From the NCBI RefSeq assembly GCF_900129035.1, contig NZ_FQTW01000002.1, positions 124,001-188,000 on the forward strand: a DNA stretch of 64,000 nucleotides. Direction: 5' to 3'. Positions 1-9,376 of this stretch are shown one piece after another (within the stretch, counting starts at the first letter, position 1; the number at the start of each line of letters is the position of its first letter). The notes beneath the pieces are model-generated. The model saw only the letters and a list, made by a program, of their open reading frames with translations. It was not told the DNA's origin and ran no database searches. The position numbers and the translations under genes are program-made. Origin of the DNA: Psychroflexus salarius (GTDB lineage: Bacteria > Bacteroidota > Bacteroidia > Flavobacteriales > Flavobacteriaceae).

Positions 1-948
1 AAAAGTAGACTCGACAGCAACATCTGGTAAAATAACACGATCAATGGCATGAATTACACCATTACTTGTTTGAACATCAGTCACTACGATTTCAATTGTA
101 CGCCCATTTTGATCTACAATCTGAACGTTTTCAGCATCTATAGTTATATCATCACCTAAAGTTTCTACACTACCAGATTCTAATTCATTTGAAGTCACAT
201 TAAGACCCCCAACTACATGAGAATTTAAAGTTGAAGTTAAGGTAGGACCACCTATATCATCTAAAGATGTAGCACCTAATTCGTCTAATAAATCTGAAAA
301 AGCTTGGTTTGTAGGTGCAAAGACTGTAAATGGCGCTGGTGCATCAGATGATGAAAGTGTACCAACAAAGTCTGGTTGATCGCTTCTTGTCAAAGCAGCC
401 TCAAGAGTATCAAAAGTTGGGTCTATTGTAGCAAATGTTACAACATCTGGTATAGGAATTACAGCGTCGACAACATGAACAATACCATTACTAGCACCTA
501 AATCTGCAGAAGTAACTGATGATGCACCATTTAGTTCTACTCCAGAATCTGTGTTAATATACACATCAATATTATTAGCATTTCCAGAAGCAGATTCAGT
601 AGCGAGAGTAGTAAAATAACCATTTTCCAAAGTATTAGACGCTGCTAAACCATCAATTACATGATTAAGAAGAATATTAGTAAGTTGTTCGTTACTTAAT
701 TGGTCTAATAGTACGCCCGAAAAAGCATCATCGGTAGGTGCAAATACGGTGTAAGTTCCTTGGTTTAATGCTTCATCTAAACCTGTATCAATTAAAGCTT
801 GTTCTAAAATGGTATGATCTGGACTCGAAGCTATAATTTCAAAAGTTGTTTGAACATTAGTAATAGGTTCGCCAGAATCATCATCATCACATGATGTAAA
901 AACTAAAGTCAATAAGACTAAAGTGAGTGTTTTGAGTTGAAATTTCAT
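1..948 (-). CDS. FAS1 (fasciclin) domain surface lipoprotein, C-terminus cut by window edge
   Basis: Reading from the ATG at 948 the frame stays open for 316 codons to base 1, so the 3' end is missing. The N-terminus is a lipoprotein signal with lipobox LVFTSC, and the Cys is followed by DDDD, which resembles the acidic signal that sends Bacteroidota lipoproteins to the cell surface. Two FAS1 domains are visible, each with the H1-like block (GTYTVFAPTDDAF and APFTVFAPTNQAF) and the H2-like block (NGIVHVVDAVIP and NGVIHAIDRVILP). FAS1 domains are adhesion or matrix modules; the ligand cannot be read from sequence. The gene diverges from mnmA across 161 bp. The family call is firm, the function is inferred. 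Confidence 0.88.
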   Translation of the reverse strand, partial: MKFQLKTLTLVLLTLVFTSCDDDDSGEPITNVQTTFEIIASSPDHTILEQALIDTGLDEALNQGTYTVFAPTDDAFSGVLLDQLSNEQLTNILLNHVIDGLAASNTLENGYFTTLATESASGNANNIDVYINTDSGVELNGASSVTSADLGASNGIVHVVDAVIPIPDVVTFATIDPTFDTLEAALTRSDQPDFVGTLSSSDAPAPFTVFAPTNQAFSDLLDELGATSLDDIGGPTLTSTLNSHVVGGLNVTSNELESGSVETLGDDITIDAENVQIVDQNGRTIEIVVTDVQTSNGVIHAIDRVILPDVAVESTF

Positions 949-1083
949 AGTTTTTGATTTTTGTTTCTGTAAATGTACTTGTACTATGACTGACATACTG
1001 TTTAATTATAGTTAATAGATATTAAACGTTTGTTAATGCATTAATTTATAGTAGTCTTTAATTAAAAGCTTAAGCATTATTAT

Positions 1084-1091
1084 TAATTTTG
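1084..1091 (+). promoter_or_regulatory. Candidate -7 box of mnmA promoter
   Basis: TAATTTTG fits the Bacteroidota primary-sigma -7 consensus TAnnTTTG and would start transcription near 1098, about a dozen bases before the mnmA ATG at 1110. No clear TTG -33 element is present at the usual spacing, so the call is moderate. Confidence 0.45.
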
Positions 1092-1109
1092 TATTTTAAT
1101 AAAATTTAG

Positions 1110-2315
1110 ATGAAAAAAAGGGTTGTTGTTGGGCTTAGTGGTGGTGTAGATTCTAGTGTTGCAGCCTATTTGTGTCAAAAAGCGGGCTATGAAGTTATCG
1201 GCTTATTTATGAAAAATTGGCATGATGATTCAGTAACCATATCTGATGAATGCCCATGGTTAGAAGACAGTAACGATGCTATGTTAGTTGCCGACAAATT
1301 AGGTATTCCATTTCAAACAGTCGATTTAAGCAAAGCTTATAAAGCAAAAATTGTAGACTACATGTTTAAGGAATACAAGTCTGGTAGAACTCCCAATCCT
1401 GATGTACTTTGCAATCGTGAAATTAAATTTGATGACTTTCTTAAAGTAGCTGAATCACTTGGAGCAGATTATGTTGCCACAGGTCATTACTGTCGAAAAG
1501 AAAGCTTTACAGAAAACGGCACAACAAGATACAAACTCCTGGCTGGAAAAGATAAAAACAAGGATCAATCCTATTTTCTATGCCAAATATCTCAAAATCA
1601 ATTATCCAAAGCTCTATTCCCAATAGGTGATTTGCAAAAATCTGAAGTTAGAAAAATTGCTGCGGAATTAGATTTGGTCACTGCCGAAAAAAAAGACTCT
1701 CAAGGTTTGTGCTTCATCGGTAAAGTGAAGTTACCAGAATTTCTTCAACAAAAATTAAAACCAAAACGAGGTGATATTATTGAAGTAGATTCAGATCATT
1801 CTGTATACGAAAAGAAAAAAATCATAAATTATGAAAAGGCAATTTCTTTACCAGTTGAAGTTTTAGCAGAATATTCAAAACCATACCATTACAATTCAAC
1901 TACAGGAAAAATTGTAGGGAAACATGATGGTGCCCATTTTTTCACAAAAGGACAAAGAAAAGGCTTGGCTGTTGGCGGCACTAAAGAACCGCTTTTTGTA
2001 ATAGAGACAGACGTTAACAACAACATTATTTATACAGGGCAAAGTAAAGATCATCCTGGTTTGAACAGAAATTGCCTTAAAGTTAAGACTGAAGATGTTC
2101 ACTGGGTCAGAACTGATTTAAAAATAAAACCAGGCGAATCACTTAACGTAAAAGCGCGAATTAGGTATCGTCAACCACTTGAAGAAGCTCAACTAATTTG
2201 TTATAACAATGGGCTTTTTGTAGTTTTTAAAAACAAGCAATCTGCTATTACCGAAGGACAATTTGTCGCTTGGTATCATGATGATGAGCTTTTAGGTTCT
2301 GGCGTAATTTCTTAA
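1110..2315 (+). CDS. mnmA: tRNA-specific 2-thiouridylase MnmA
   Basis: MnmA adenylates and thiolates U34 of the Lys, Glu and Gln tRNAs in the cytoplasm to give 2-thiouridine, with sulfur relayed from a cysteine desulfurase. The PP-loop GLSGGVDSS lies at residues 8-16. The catalytic cysteine pair is visible as C101 in NPDVLCNRE and C201 in SQGLCFIG. At 401 residues it is longer than the roughly 370-residue E. coli enzyme; the extra 30 or so residues lie around residues 225-260, before the GQRKGL block, an insertion I associate with Bacteroidota MnmA. The next gene starts 10 bp downstream and is probably cotranscribed. Confidence 0.96.
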   Translation: MKKRVVVGLSGGVDSSVAAYLCQKAGYEVIGLFMKNWHDDSVTISDECPWLEDSNDAMLVADKLGIPFQTVDLSKAYKAKIVDYMFKEYKSGRTPNPDVLCNREIKFDDFLKVAESLGADYVATGHYCRKESFTENGTTRYKLLAGKDKNKDQSYFLCQISQNQLSKALFPIGDLQKSEVRKIAAELDLVTAEKKDSQGLCFIGKVKLPEFLQQKLKPKRGDIIEVDSDHSVYEKKKIINYEKAISLPVEVLAEYSKPYHYNSTTGKIVGKHDGAHFFTKGQRKGLAVGGTKEPLFVIETDVNNNIIYTGQSKDHPGLNRNCLKVKTEDVHWVRTDLKIKPGESLNVKARIRYRQPLEEAQLICYNNGLFVVFKNKQSAITEGQFVAWYHDDELLGSGVIS

Positions 2316-2325
2316 AACAAAACAC

Positions 2326-3273
2326 ATGTTTCAAAACAACCGAATAACACAACTCTTCAATATTAAATTTCCTATAATTCAAGCTGGAATGATTTGGGCT
2401 AGCGGCTGGAAACTTGCAAGCAGTGTGAGTGAAGCTGGTGGCTTAGGTATTATTGGCGCTGGCTCTATGTATCCTCATATTTTAGAAGAGCATATTAAAA
2501 AATGTAAAGCAGCAACCTCAAAACCATTTGGGGTTAATGTGCCTATGCTCTACCCTGATTTAGATAAAATTATCGACATTATTATAAAAGAAGAAGTCAA
2601 AATTGTATTTACATCAGCTGGAAACCCTAAAACATGGACATCGCATTTACAGTCACATGGCATTAAAGTCGTTCACGTTGTAAGTAGTGTAAAGTTTGGA
2701 TTGAAAGCTGAAGCAGCTGGCGTTGATGCAATTGTCGCCGAAGGTTTTGAAGCTGGCGGTCATAATGGCCGTGACGAAACAACAACACTTGCTTTACTAC
2801 CCATGATTACAAAATCTGTTAACATTCCTGTCATAGCTGCAGGCGGAATTGCCAACGGCCAAGCTATGTTGGCTTGTATGGTTTTAGGTGCTGATGCTGT
2901 TCAAGTCGGAACACGTTTTGTTGCTAGTGAAGAAGCTTCATCACATATCAATTTTAAAAATGAGATCATTAAAGCTAAAGAAGGTGATACAAAACTCACT
3001 CTGAAGGAATTAGCGCCTGTAAGATTACTAAAAAATAAATTTTATAATGATGTGCAGGAATTATACCAACAGTCACCTACAAAAGAGCAACTTATTGAAT
3101 TACTTGGACGTGCGAGAGCAAAAAAAGGAATGTTTGAAGGGGATTTAGATGAAGGTGAGCTTGAAATAGGTCAAATATCAGGTTTAATAGATCAAATTTT
3201 ACCTGCACAGCAAATCCTTAAAAACATGTTAGATGAATTTGAAGAAGCCAAGAACAATGTTAAAAGCTTATAA
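2326..3273 (+). CDS. Nitronate monooxygenase family FMN protein
   Basis: A 315-residue TIM-barrel flavoprotein of the nitronate monooxygenase / 2-nitropropane dioxygenase family. Family marks are the N-terminal FPIIQAGMIW block, the EGFEAGGHNGR segment carrying the catalytic-type His, and the FMN phosphate-binding stretches AAGGIANG and GADAVQVGTRF. Members oxidise alkyl nitronates such as propionate 3-nitronate; the related enoyl-ACP reductase FabK shares the fold and is the main alternative. It follows mnmA by 10 bp on the same strand and converges with the LysM gene, 6 bp away. The physiological substrate is unknown. Confidence 0.85.
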   Translation: MFQNNRITQLFNIKFPIIQAGMIWASGWKLASSVSEAGGLGIIGAGSMYPHILEEHIKKCKAATSKPFGVNVPMLYPDLDKIIDIIIKEEVKIVFTSAGNPKTWTSHLQSHGIKVVHVVSSVKFGLKAEAAGVDAIVAEGFEAGGHNGRDETTTLALLPMITKSVNIPVIAAGGIANGQAMLACMVLGADAVQVGTRFVASEEASSHINFKNEIIKAKEGDTKLTLKELAPVRLLKNKFYNDVQELYQQSPTKEQLIELLGRARAKKGMFEGDLDEGELEIGQISGLIDQILPAQQILKNMLDEFEEAKNNVKSL

Positions 3274-3279
3274 ATATTA

Positions 3280-5133
3280 CTATCTAGCTAACTGAATAAC
3301 TTCTAAAGTCAAATCACTTTGATATTCAATTAAATACACTGCAGTATTATAATTCACATTTTCAAAAGCATCATATTCATACTGAAATTTATTTTGAAAA
3401 TACTCTGTAAACCCATCTAATGCAACTGATTCATTAAAACTATCTAAAGAAGCTAACCTTAAGATAGTATCTAACATCACGTCAAAACCACGCAAAAAAT
3501 ATTTTGATCGATAAGATTCATTAAAGGCTTTTAAATTATAATTACGCACATCAAAACTTGTTGAAGCAAATAAATAATCTAGCCTTGCTAAATAAAAATT
3601 AGAAATTTCGTCAGCTAAAACAGTGTTTGAAGGCATCATTAATTTTACCCTGTAACCTTCTTTTCGCAAAGCTTCAAGATAACTTACAGTAGCTTCAGCA
3701 ACGCCTAAATCTTTAGTATCAAGTACAAACCAATTAATTTGATCTTCTGAAATAACTTGTTTTAATTCTTCAAATTGAAGATAATTTTCGGCCATTTCAA
3801 CATGAGTTGCTTCAGGAAAACTGTAAGAAAATTTTTGTTTGAATCCTTGATTTAAGCTATCGCTTAAGAATGAAAGTTTTATGCTATCATTAATATGTTG
3901 ATTGATGTAAGTTATAATTAATTCTTCCTTAAAGCGGTCAAGTGGTACAGAATTAAAGACATGTTTAGCATTAACTGGCGAATTGGTAATCGGTAAAATT
4001 AAGGGAACACTGTCTTGGCGAAGCTCGTTACCCATAATTTCGATATTATTTGATAAAACAGGCCCGACAACAGCGTCAAAACTCGAAAAATTATTTTGTT
4101 CTAAAATTTCATTTAGGGTATCTTGGCTCATAGCCGTATCAAATGCCTCTAAATTCACAAAAATTCCAAGTTTTTTAGCAGAATCTACAGCAGCTCTTGC
4201 GCCTTCAAATAGGTCTAGCGAAATACGTGTAATTCGCTCTTCAAGAAGTACTTTCGGTTTTTTAATACTATCATAAGCAAATTTGTGCAAATTAAAAGGT
4301 AAAGCTAATGCTATACGCTGTGGATTAGTATTTTTAATATGCTCAACTAAATTAATGCGCTTATCAATAGCTGAATTCTTTTTTGGAATTTTCAACACAA
4401 AGTCTGATGAAAAGTTACCATATTCATAGGCTGGATTGAGTTGTTTAAGCACTTCTTCTGAAAGCTGAAATTGCTCTTTTAGCAAATTTATATCGTCTTT
4501 AGATTGAACTTTTACGTAACTTAAATCATCTGGAGCTTGGCGAACAGATTTTTGCTCAATTTCACGTTTAATGACGACATAATCACCAGGTTGAAGTATG
4601 TCTTTATTTGGATTGAGTTGTTCAAGCTTTTCTACCGTAATCCCGTAGGTCTTTGCGATACCATATTTAGTCTCTTTTGGTTGTACAAGATGCTTTAAGC
4701 TAGAAAAAGTTGAATTTTTTATCGATTGATTTTCAGAATTTTTTGGTTGTTTTAAGACCGGAATTTGCAAAACATCATTCACATCGAGTTCTCGGTCTTT
4801 TAAAAAAGAATTATATCTAATTATGGTTTCTACTTCAACTTGAAACTGTTTAGCAATACTGTAAAGTGTTTCTTTTGGTGAAACATCATAGGATTTAAAC
4901 TTTTTAACTTGCTCAGACGACTTCAATAAAGGAATCACTAAGGTTTTGCCTTGCAAATTAGTATAACGTGATACATCCGGGTTATAATTTAAGATATCAG
5001 TAGTTTCTACTTCAAATTTCTGAGCAATTTTTGCTAAATCTTCTTCAGATTCAACACTATAAGTGGTAAAGTTTTGAGCACTCAAAACATGAGTTAACAC
5101 GAAAAACAATACAGCTAATATAATTTTCTTCAT
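3280..5133 (-). CDS. Secreted LysM-repeat protein with periplasmic-binding-protein-like domain
   Basis: Signal peptide (residues 1-20, ending SAQ), then three clear LysM peptidoglycan-binding repeats at about 24-68, 81-126 and 148-188 (each ends in a VIP/IPV/VIK strand), a weaker fourth at about 206-250, and a C-terminal region from about 273 to 600 that looks like a type I periplasmic binding protein (LALPFNLHKF, DAVVGPVLS, VPLILPITNS). It is probably a periplasmic, wall-associated protein; whether the binding domain holds a ligand is not known. An in-frame ATG at 5145 overlaps the guaA stop; the ATG at 5133 directly precedes MKKIIL and leaves a 2-bp gap, so I use it. Likely cotranscribed with guaA. 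Confidence 0.85.
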   Translation of the reverse strand: MKKIILAVLFFVLTHVLSAQNFTTYSVESEEDLAKIAQKFEVETTDILNYNPDVSRYTNLQGKTLVIPLLKSSEQVKKFKSYDVSPKETLYSIAKQFQVEVETIIRYNSFLKDRELDVNDVLQIPVLKQPKNSENQSIKNSTFSSLKHLVQPKETKYGIAKTYGITVEKLEQLNPNKDILQPGDYVVIKREIEQKSVRQAPDDLSYVKVQSKDDINLLKEQFQLSEEVLKQLNPAYEYGNFSSDFVLKIPKKNSAIDKRINLVEHIKNTNPQRIALALPFNLHKFAYDSIKKPKVLLEERITRISLDLFEGARAAVDSAKKLGIFVNLEAFDTAMSQDTLNEILEQNNFSSFDAVVGPVLSNNIEIMGNELRQDSVPLILPITNSPVNAKHVFNSVPLDRFKEELIITYINQHINDSIKLSFLSDSLNQGFKQKFSYSFPEATHVEMAENYLQFEELKQVISEDQINWFVLDTKDLGVAEATVSYLEALRKEGYRVKLMMPSNTVLADEISNFYLARLDYLFASTSFDVRNYNLKAFNESYRSKYFLRGFDVMLDTILRLASLDSFNESVALDGFTEYFQNKFQYEYDAFENVNYNTAVYLIEYQSDLTLEVIQLAR

Positions 5134-5135
5134 AA

Positions 5136-6665
5136 TTATTCCCATTCAATCGTTGCTGGCGGCTTAGAACTAATATCATACACTACTCTATTAACGCCTT
5201 TTACCTTATTTATTATTGTATTTGAAACATATTGTAAGAATTTGTAAGGTAAATCTACCCAATCGGCTGTCATACCATCGGTAGACTCAACCGCTCTCAA
5301 AGCAACAACTTTTTCATAGGTGCGCTCATCACCCATCACACCAACCGACTCGACTGGTAACAAAATAGCGCCAGCTTGCCAAACTTTATCATATAGTTTC
5401 CACTCTCTTAAAGCTTGAATGAAAACATGATCAACCTCCTGGACCAATTTAACCTTTTCTGCAGTAATATCACCTAAAATTCTTATCGCTAAACCAGGTC
5501 CAGGAAATGGATGGCGGCCAAGTAATTTGGCATCAATATTCATTTCGGCTCCTACACGTCTTACTTCGTCTTTAAAAAGCATGCGAAGAGGCTCAACGAC
5601 TTTTAGCTTCATAAAATCTGGCAAGCCGCCAACGTTGTGATGAGATTTAATAGTTGCTGAAGGACCATTAACAGAAATCGATTCGATGACATCAGGGTAA
5701 ATTGTACCTTGAGCTAAATAAACAACATCTTTAATCTGCCCAGCTTCATCATCAAAAATATCGATAAAAGCATTACCTATAATTTTGCGTTTTTGTTCAG
5801 GATCTGAAATACCTTCTAATTTATCTAAAAAATAAGTTGAAGCATCAACACCTTTAACGTTTAAGCCCATATGTTTGTATTGATCTAAAACAGAAGTAAA
5901 CTCATCTTTTCGCAATAAACCATTATTAACAAAAATGCAATATAATTGCTTACCAATTGCCTTATGAAGTAAGGTTGCGGCCACTGTAGAATCAACGCCG
6001 CCACTTAAACCTAAAACAACCTTATCATTGCCAATTTTTTCTTTTAAGTCGGCTACCGTCATGTCTACAAAAGCTGAAGGCGTCCAAGTTTGTGGAACAC
6101 CAGCAATTTTAACTAAAAAGTTTTCGAGGAGTTTTTTGCCATCAGTAGAATGATAAACTTCAGGATGAAATTGGATTCCGTAAGTTAATTCGTCTTGAAA
6201 CTTGTATGCTGCAAACTTAACATCAGCTGTACTGGCAATGCACTTGGCTTGTTCAGGCAATTCTTTAATACTATCACTATGCGACATCCAAACTTGAGAC
6301 TGTTCAGTAATGCCTTCAAATAAATCTGAAGTTGGATCAACGTAGCTCAAATTTGCACGACCAAATTCACGCGTGTTTGAGCTGGCAACTAATCCACCAA
6401 AGTTATGTGCCATAAACTGAGCACCAAAACAGACACCTAAAACTGGAAATTTTGATTTTATTTTTGATAAATCAGGTTTGGGCGCTTCAGGGTTTCTTAC
6501 CGAAAATGGACTTCCTGATAAAATTACTGCTTTAAAATCAGCTAAATTTTCAGGGATTTTATGAAATGGAAATATCTCGCAGTAAATATTTAATTCTCGA
6601 ACACGTCTTGCTATTAGCTGTGTGTACTGCGAACCGAAATCTAAGATGAGGACATTTTTTTGCAT
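5136..6665 (-). CDS. guaA: GMP synthase (glutamine-hydrolysing)
   Basis: GuaA converts XMP, ATP and glutamine to GMP, the last step of guanylate synthesis. The N-terminal class I amidotransferase has its nucleophile in GVCFGAQ (C79 from this start) and the His/Glu pair in QFHPEVYHS (H167, E169). The ATP pyrophosphatase P-loop GLSGGVDST begins at residue 219, and the C-terminal dimerisation domain ends in PPATIEWE. A second ATG lies two codons upstream at 6671, but family members begin right at the VLILDFGSQ strand, and a -7 box at 6669-6676 overlaps the upstream ATG, so 6665 is preferred. The LysM gene follows directly. Confidence 0.97.
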   Translation of the reverse strand: MQKNVLILDFGSQYTQLIARRVRELNIYCEIFPFHKIPENLADFKAVILSGSPFSVRNPEAPKPDLSKIKSKFPVLGVCFGAQFMAHNFGGLVASSNTREFGRANLSYVDPTSDLFEGITEQSQVWMSHSDSIKELPEQAKCIASTADVKFAAYKFQDELTYGIQFHPEVYHSTDGKKLLENFLVKIAGVPQTWTPSAFVDMTVADLKEKIGNDKVVLGLSGGVDSTVAATLLHKAIGKQLYCIFVNNGLLRKDEFTSVLDQYKHMGLNVKGVDASTYFLDKLEGISDPEQKRKIIGNAFIDIFDDEAGQIKDVVYLAQGTIYPDVIESISVNGPSATIKSHHNVGGLPDFMKLKVVEPLRMLFKDEVRRVGAEMNIDAKLLGRHPFPGPGLAIRILGDITAEKVKLVQEVDHVFIQALREWKLYDKVWQAGAILLPVESVGVMGDERTYEKVVALRAVESTDGMTADWVDLPYKFLQYVSNTIINKVKGVNRVVYDISSKPPATIEWE

Positions 6666-6668
6666 GAA

Positions 6669-6695
6669 CAAAAGTAAAAATTTGCGTTAAAACAA
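6669..6695 (-). promoter_or_regulatory. guaA promoter placed almost on the start codon
   Basis: On the minus strand TTG (6695-6693), a 16-base spacer and TACTTTTG (6676-6669) fit the TTG/TAnnTTTG architecture of Flavobacterium promoters, though the spacer is one base shorter than usual. The expected transcription start (about 6662-6666) falls on the ATG at 6665, so the message may be leaderless. Confidence 0.5.
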
Positions 6696-6733
6696 AACAG
6701 TCTCTTATGCATTTTTATACATTTAAATTAAAA

Positions 6734-7273
6734 ATGCTTGATATACTTAGAAAAGAAGCTATAGACGAAGTAAAATTTGGCTACCTAAAAAAGAAATATC
6801 CCACAAAACATACTTATTTAGCTACAATAAGAGCAAATAAGCCTGTTGTTAGAACGGTTATTTTAAGAGATTGCATAGATGAAATAGATCCTCTTTTTTA
6901 TACTGATGCAAGAAGTTTTAAAGTTGAAGATTTAAAACACAATGAAAACGCTTCTGCTTTATTTTACAACCCCAAAAAATTAATTCAAATCAGGTTAGAC
7001 GGTCAGTTAAGGCTTTTAAAAGATGATGATTTAATTAAGAAACATCGCGAAAAAGCTTTAAGTATTTCAAAGAAAGATTACACAAGTTGTTTTTCACCTG
7101 GAGAGGAAATAAGCAATCCCGATGCATTGGAGTATCTCAAAAGTGATTTTTTTCAGGGAATTTATCTACAAGTTGAAAAAATTGAATATCTAAAATTAAA
7201 GCGCCCTAATCACATTAGATGTGAGTTTAATAAAAAAGATAATGCTTGGTCAAACCGATTTTTAGCCCCATAA
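6734..7273 (+). CDS. Pyridoxamine 5'-phosphate oxidase-like FMN-binding protein
   Basis: About 180 residues with the split-barrel flavin-binding fold of the PNPOx-like (Alr4036-type) family: TYLATIRANKPVVRTVILRD near the N-terminus, then LFYTDARSFKVEDL and the LIQIRLDGQLRLL strand. Members bind FMN, but few have known substrates, and true PdxH features are not evident here, so vitamin B6 metabolism should not be assumed. An in-frame ATG nine codons upstream (6707) is possible; the ATG at 6734 fits the usual family N-terminus better. Diverges from guaA; a bidirectional terminator follows. Confidence 0.75.
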   Translation: MLDILRKEAIDEVKFGYLKKKYPTKHTYLATIRANKPVVRTVILRDCIDEIDPLFYTDARSFKVEDLKHNENASALFYNPKKLIQIRLDGQLRLLKDDDLIKKHREKALSISKKDYTSCFSPGEEISNPDALEYLKSDFFQGIYLQVEKIEYLKLKRPNHIRCEFNKKDNAWSNRFLAP

Positions 7274-7274
7274 A

Positions 7275-7300
7275 AAAAGACTGCCAAATGACAGTCTTTT
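7275..7300. terminator. Bidirectional terminator between converging genes
   Basis: AAAAGACTG (7275-7283) pairs with CAGTCTTTT (7292-7300) around an 8-base loop, with A/T runs on both sides. It lies between the converging PNPOx-like and CHRD genes and can serve both. Confidence 0.8.
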
Positions 7301-7325
7301 AATAATCAGGATGAAGTTAATTTAT

Positions 7326-9269
7326 TTACATAGCGTTAGAACCTATATCGCCTTGCGCTACAATTGTTGCTAAGTCATTTGCACTTAAATGAACATTTAC
7401 GTAACCATCAACTGATAATACATCTTCATAACCAAACATTGTATTGTCATCTAGCATTGCTACGTTTGAGCGACTCATTCCTGTCGTTCCATCAACTGGC
7501 ATAAAAGTGTAAAGAATTCCACCACCTTCAGCTGCACTATTCATATGGATATGTGCTGGATGCATGCCACCATCAGGTGTACCATCTAACATAATGGTTG
7601 CTTGTGCTTCACCATTAACGCGTTCTTCAAATAATACTGAACCGCTGATTCCAGGTACGTCTTTTTCTCCTAAAGGATATGATATAGATTCGCCGGTTAA
7701 TTCATTTTGGCCAATATCACCTTGTGCAACGATTGTCGCTAAGTCATCAGTACTTAAATGAACATTTACGTAACCATCAACTGATAATACATCTTCATAA
7801 CCAAACATTGTATTGTCATCTAGCATTGCTACATTTGAACGGCTCATTCCTGTCGTTCCATCAACTGGCATAAAAGTGTAAAGAATTCCGCCACCTTCAG
7901 CTGCTGTATTCATGTGAATATGTGCTGGATGCATGCCGCCATCAGGTGTACCATCTAACATAATAGTTGCTTGCGCTTCGCCATTAACGCGTTCTTCGAA
8001 TAAAACTGAACCGCTAATGCCTGCGACATCTTTTTCTCCTAGCATGTAAGACTTAGATTCACCAGTTAATTCATTTTGACCGATATCGCCTTGTGCAACG
8101 ATTGTCGCTAATTCATCAGCACTTAAATGAACATTTACGTAACCATCAACTGATAATACATCTTCATAACCAAACATTGTATTGTCATCTAGCATTGCTA
8201 CGTTTGAACGGCTCATTCCTGTCGTTCCATCAACTGGCATAAAAGTGTAAAGAATTCCGCCACCTTCAGCTGCTGTATTCATGTGAATATGTGCTGGATG
8301 CATGCCGCCATCTGGCGTACCATCTAACATAATAGTTGCTTGTGCTTCACCATTAACGCGTTCTTCAAATAAAACTGAACCGCTAATTCCAGGTACGTCT
8401 CTTTCTCCCAGCATGTAAGACTTAGATTCACCAGTTAATTCATTTTGGCCAATATCACCTTGTGCAACGATTGTCGCTAGTTCATCAGCACTTAAATGAA
8501 CATTTACGTAACCATCAACTGATAATACATCTTCATAACCGAACATTGTATTGTCATCTAGCATTGCAACGTTTGAGCGACTCATTCCTGTCGTTCCATC
8601 AACTGGCATAAAAGTGTATAGAATTCCGCCACCTTCAGCTGCTGTATTCATATGAATATGTGCTGGATGCATACCACCATCTGGCGTTCCATCTAACATA
8701 ATGGTTGCTTGTGCTTCACCATTAACGCGTTCTTCAAATAAAACTGAACCGCTAATGCCTGCGACATCTTTTTCGCCTAACATGTATGATTTAGATTCAC
8801 CAGTTAATTCATTTTGACCGATGTCGCCTTGTGCTACAACAGTTTCTAGTTCATCAGCACTTAGATGAATGTTAATATAGCCATCATACTCAAGCAAACT
8901 TTGGTAACTAATTGGGTCACCATCATTAGTTTGTGTTACAATAGTTTCACTGATCCCTGTAGCACCGTTTACATCGTTTAAAGAAACAGCGATGGCACCA
9001 CCTTCAGCTGCAGTGTTCATGTGAATGTGAGATGGATGCATGCCATCTTGAGGTGTTCCAGTAACATCAAGTCTTACTAAAACGCTACCATCTGTTTGTT
9101 CTGAAAAAACAGCTGTTCCAGAAACACCTGAAGCTGAACGCTCAAATAAGTCGTAAGTTTTAGATTCACCAGTTGGATTTACTGGTGCCATGTTGTTGTC
9201 ATCATCGTCACAGCTTATAAAAAAACTTGTTGCGATGAACAAAATTGTAAGTGATTTTAAAAATTTCAT
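7326..9269 (-). CDS. CHRD-domain surface lipoprotein with five tandem domains
   Basis: A lipoprotein signal ends in FFISC (C20) and is followed by DDDD, suggesting surface export. The rest is five head-to-tail CHRD domains of 123 residues: 34-156, 157-279, 280-402, 403-525 and 526-647. Each carries a GMHP(A/S)HIHMN block with three His and an LSxDGYVNVHLS strand. Domain 1 is divergent; domains 2-5 differ at only a few positions (for example EKDVAG versus ERDVPG). CHRD domains occur in chordin and in many bacterial exported proteins; their role in bacteria is not settled, and the His cluster could bind metal, which is inference. The gene appears to have its own ECF-type promoter. Confidence 0.9.
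   Translation of the reverse strand: MKFLKSLTILFIATSFFISCDDDDNNMAPVNPTGESKTYDLFERSASGVSGTAVFSEQTDGSVLVRLDVTGTPQDGMHPSHIHMNTAAEGGAIAVSLNDVNGATGISETIVTQTNDGDPISYQSLLEYDGYINIHLSADELETVVAQGDIGQNELTGESKSYMLGEKDVAGISGSVLFEERVNGEAQATIMLDGTPDGGMHPAHIHMNTAAEGGGILYTFMPVDGTTGMSRSNVAMLDDNTMFGYEDVLSVDGYVNVHLSADELATIVAQGDIGQNELTGESKSYMLGERDVPGISGSVLFEERVNGEAQATIMLDGTPDGGMHPAHIHMNTAAEGGGILYTFMPVDGTTGMSRSNVAMLDDNTMFGYEDVLSVDGYVNVHLSADELATIVAQGDIGQNELTGESKSYMLGEKDVAGISGSVLFEERVNGEAQATIMLDGTPDGGMHPAHIHMNTAAEGGGILYTFMPVDGTTGMSRSNVAMLDDNTMFGYEDVLSVDGYVNVHLSTDDLATIVAQGDIGQNELTGESISYPLGEKDVPGISGSVLFEERVNGEAQATIMLDGTPDGGMHPAHIHMNSAAEGGGILYTFMPVDGTTGMSRSNVAMLDDNTMFGYEDVLSVDGYVNVHLSANDLATIVAQGDIGSNAM
7329..8801 (-). 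repeat. Four near-identical 369-bp tandem repeats within the CHRD gene
   Basis: The DNA repeats with a period of 369 bp; for example the block containing ACGTAACCATCAACTGATAA recurs near 7400, 7769, 8138 and 8507. The units encode CHRD domains 2-5. Silent differences are few, pointing to recent duplication or gene conversion. Confidence 0.92.
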
Positions 9270-9295
9270 AGTATTATTTTTGATTCGCTTTTATT

Positions 9296-9321
9296 TACGG
9301 ACCAAAACAAACTATGGTTCA
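9296..9321 (-). promoter_or_regulatory. ECF-sigma-like promoter of the CHRD gene
   Basis: On the minus strand TGAACC (9321-9316), exactly 16 bases, then CGTA (9299-9296). This matches the layout recognised by ECF sigma factors (compare TGAAAC-N16-CGTA for Bacillus SigW). It lies 27 bp upstream of the ATG. No TAnnTTTG box of the primary type is present in this region. Confidence 0.45.
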
Positions 9322-9376
9322 CTCAAAATCGTTTAAAGTTTAAAACTTAACAGTATTTAACACAAAATGAAAAAAT

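Noticed and set aside
7329-8801. Regular repeats that might suggest a CRISPR array or satellite
   Set aside because: The 369-bp period is an exact number of codons, the frame is open throughout and each unit encodes a CHRD domain.
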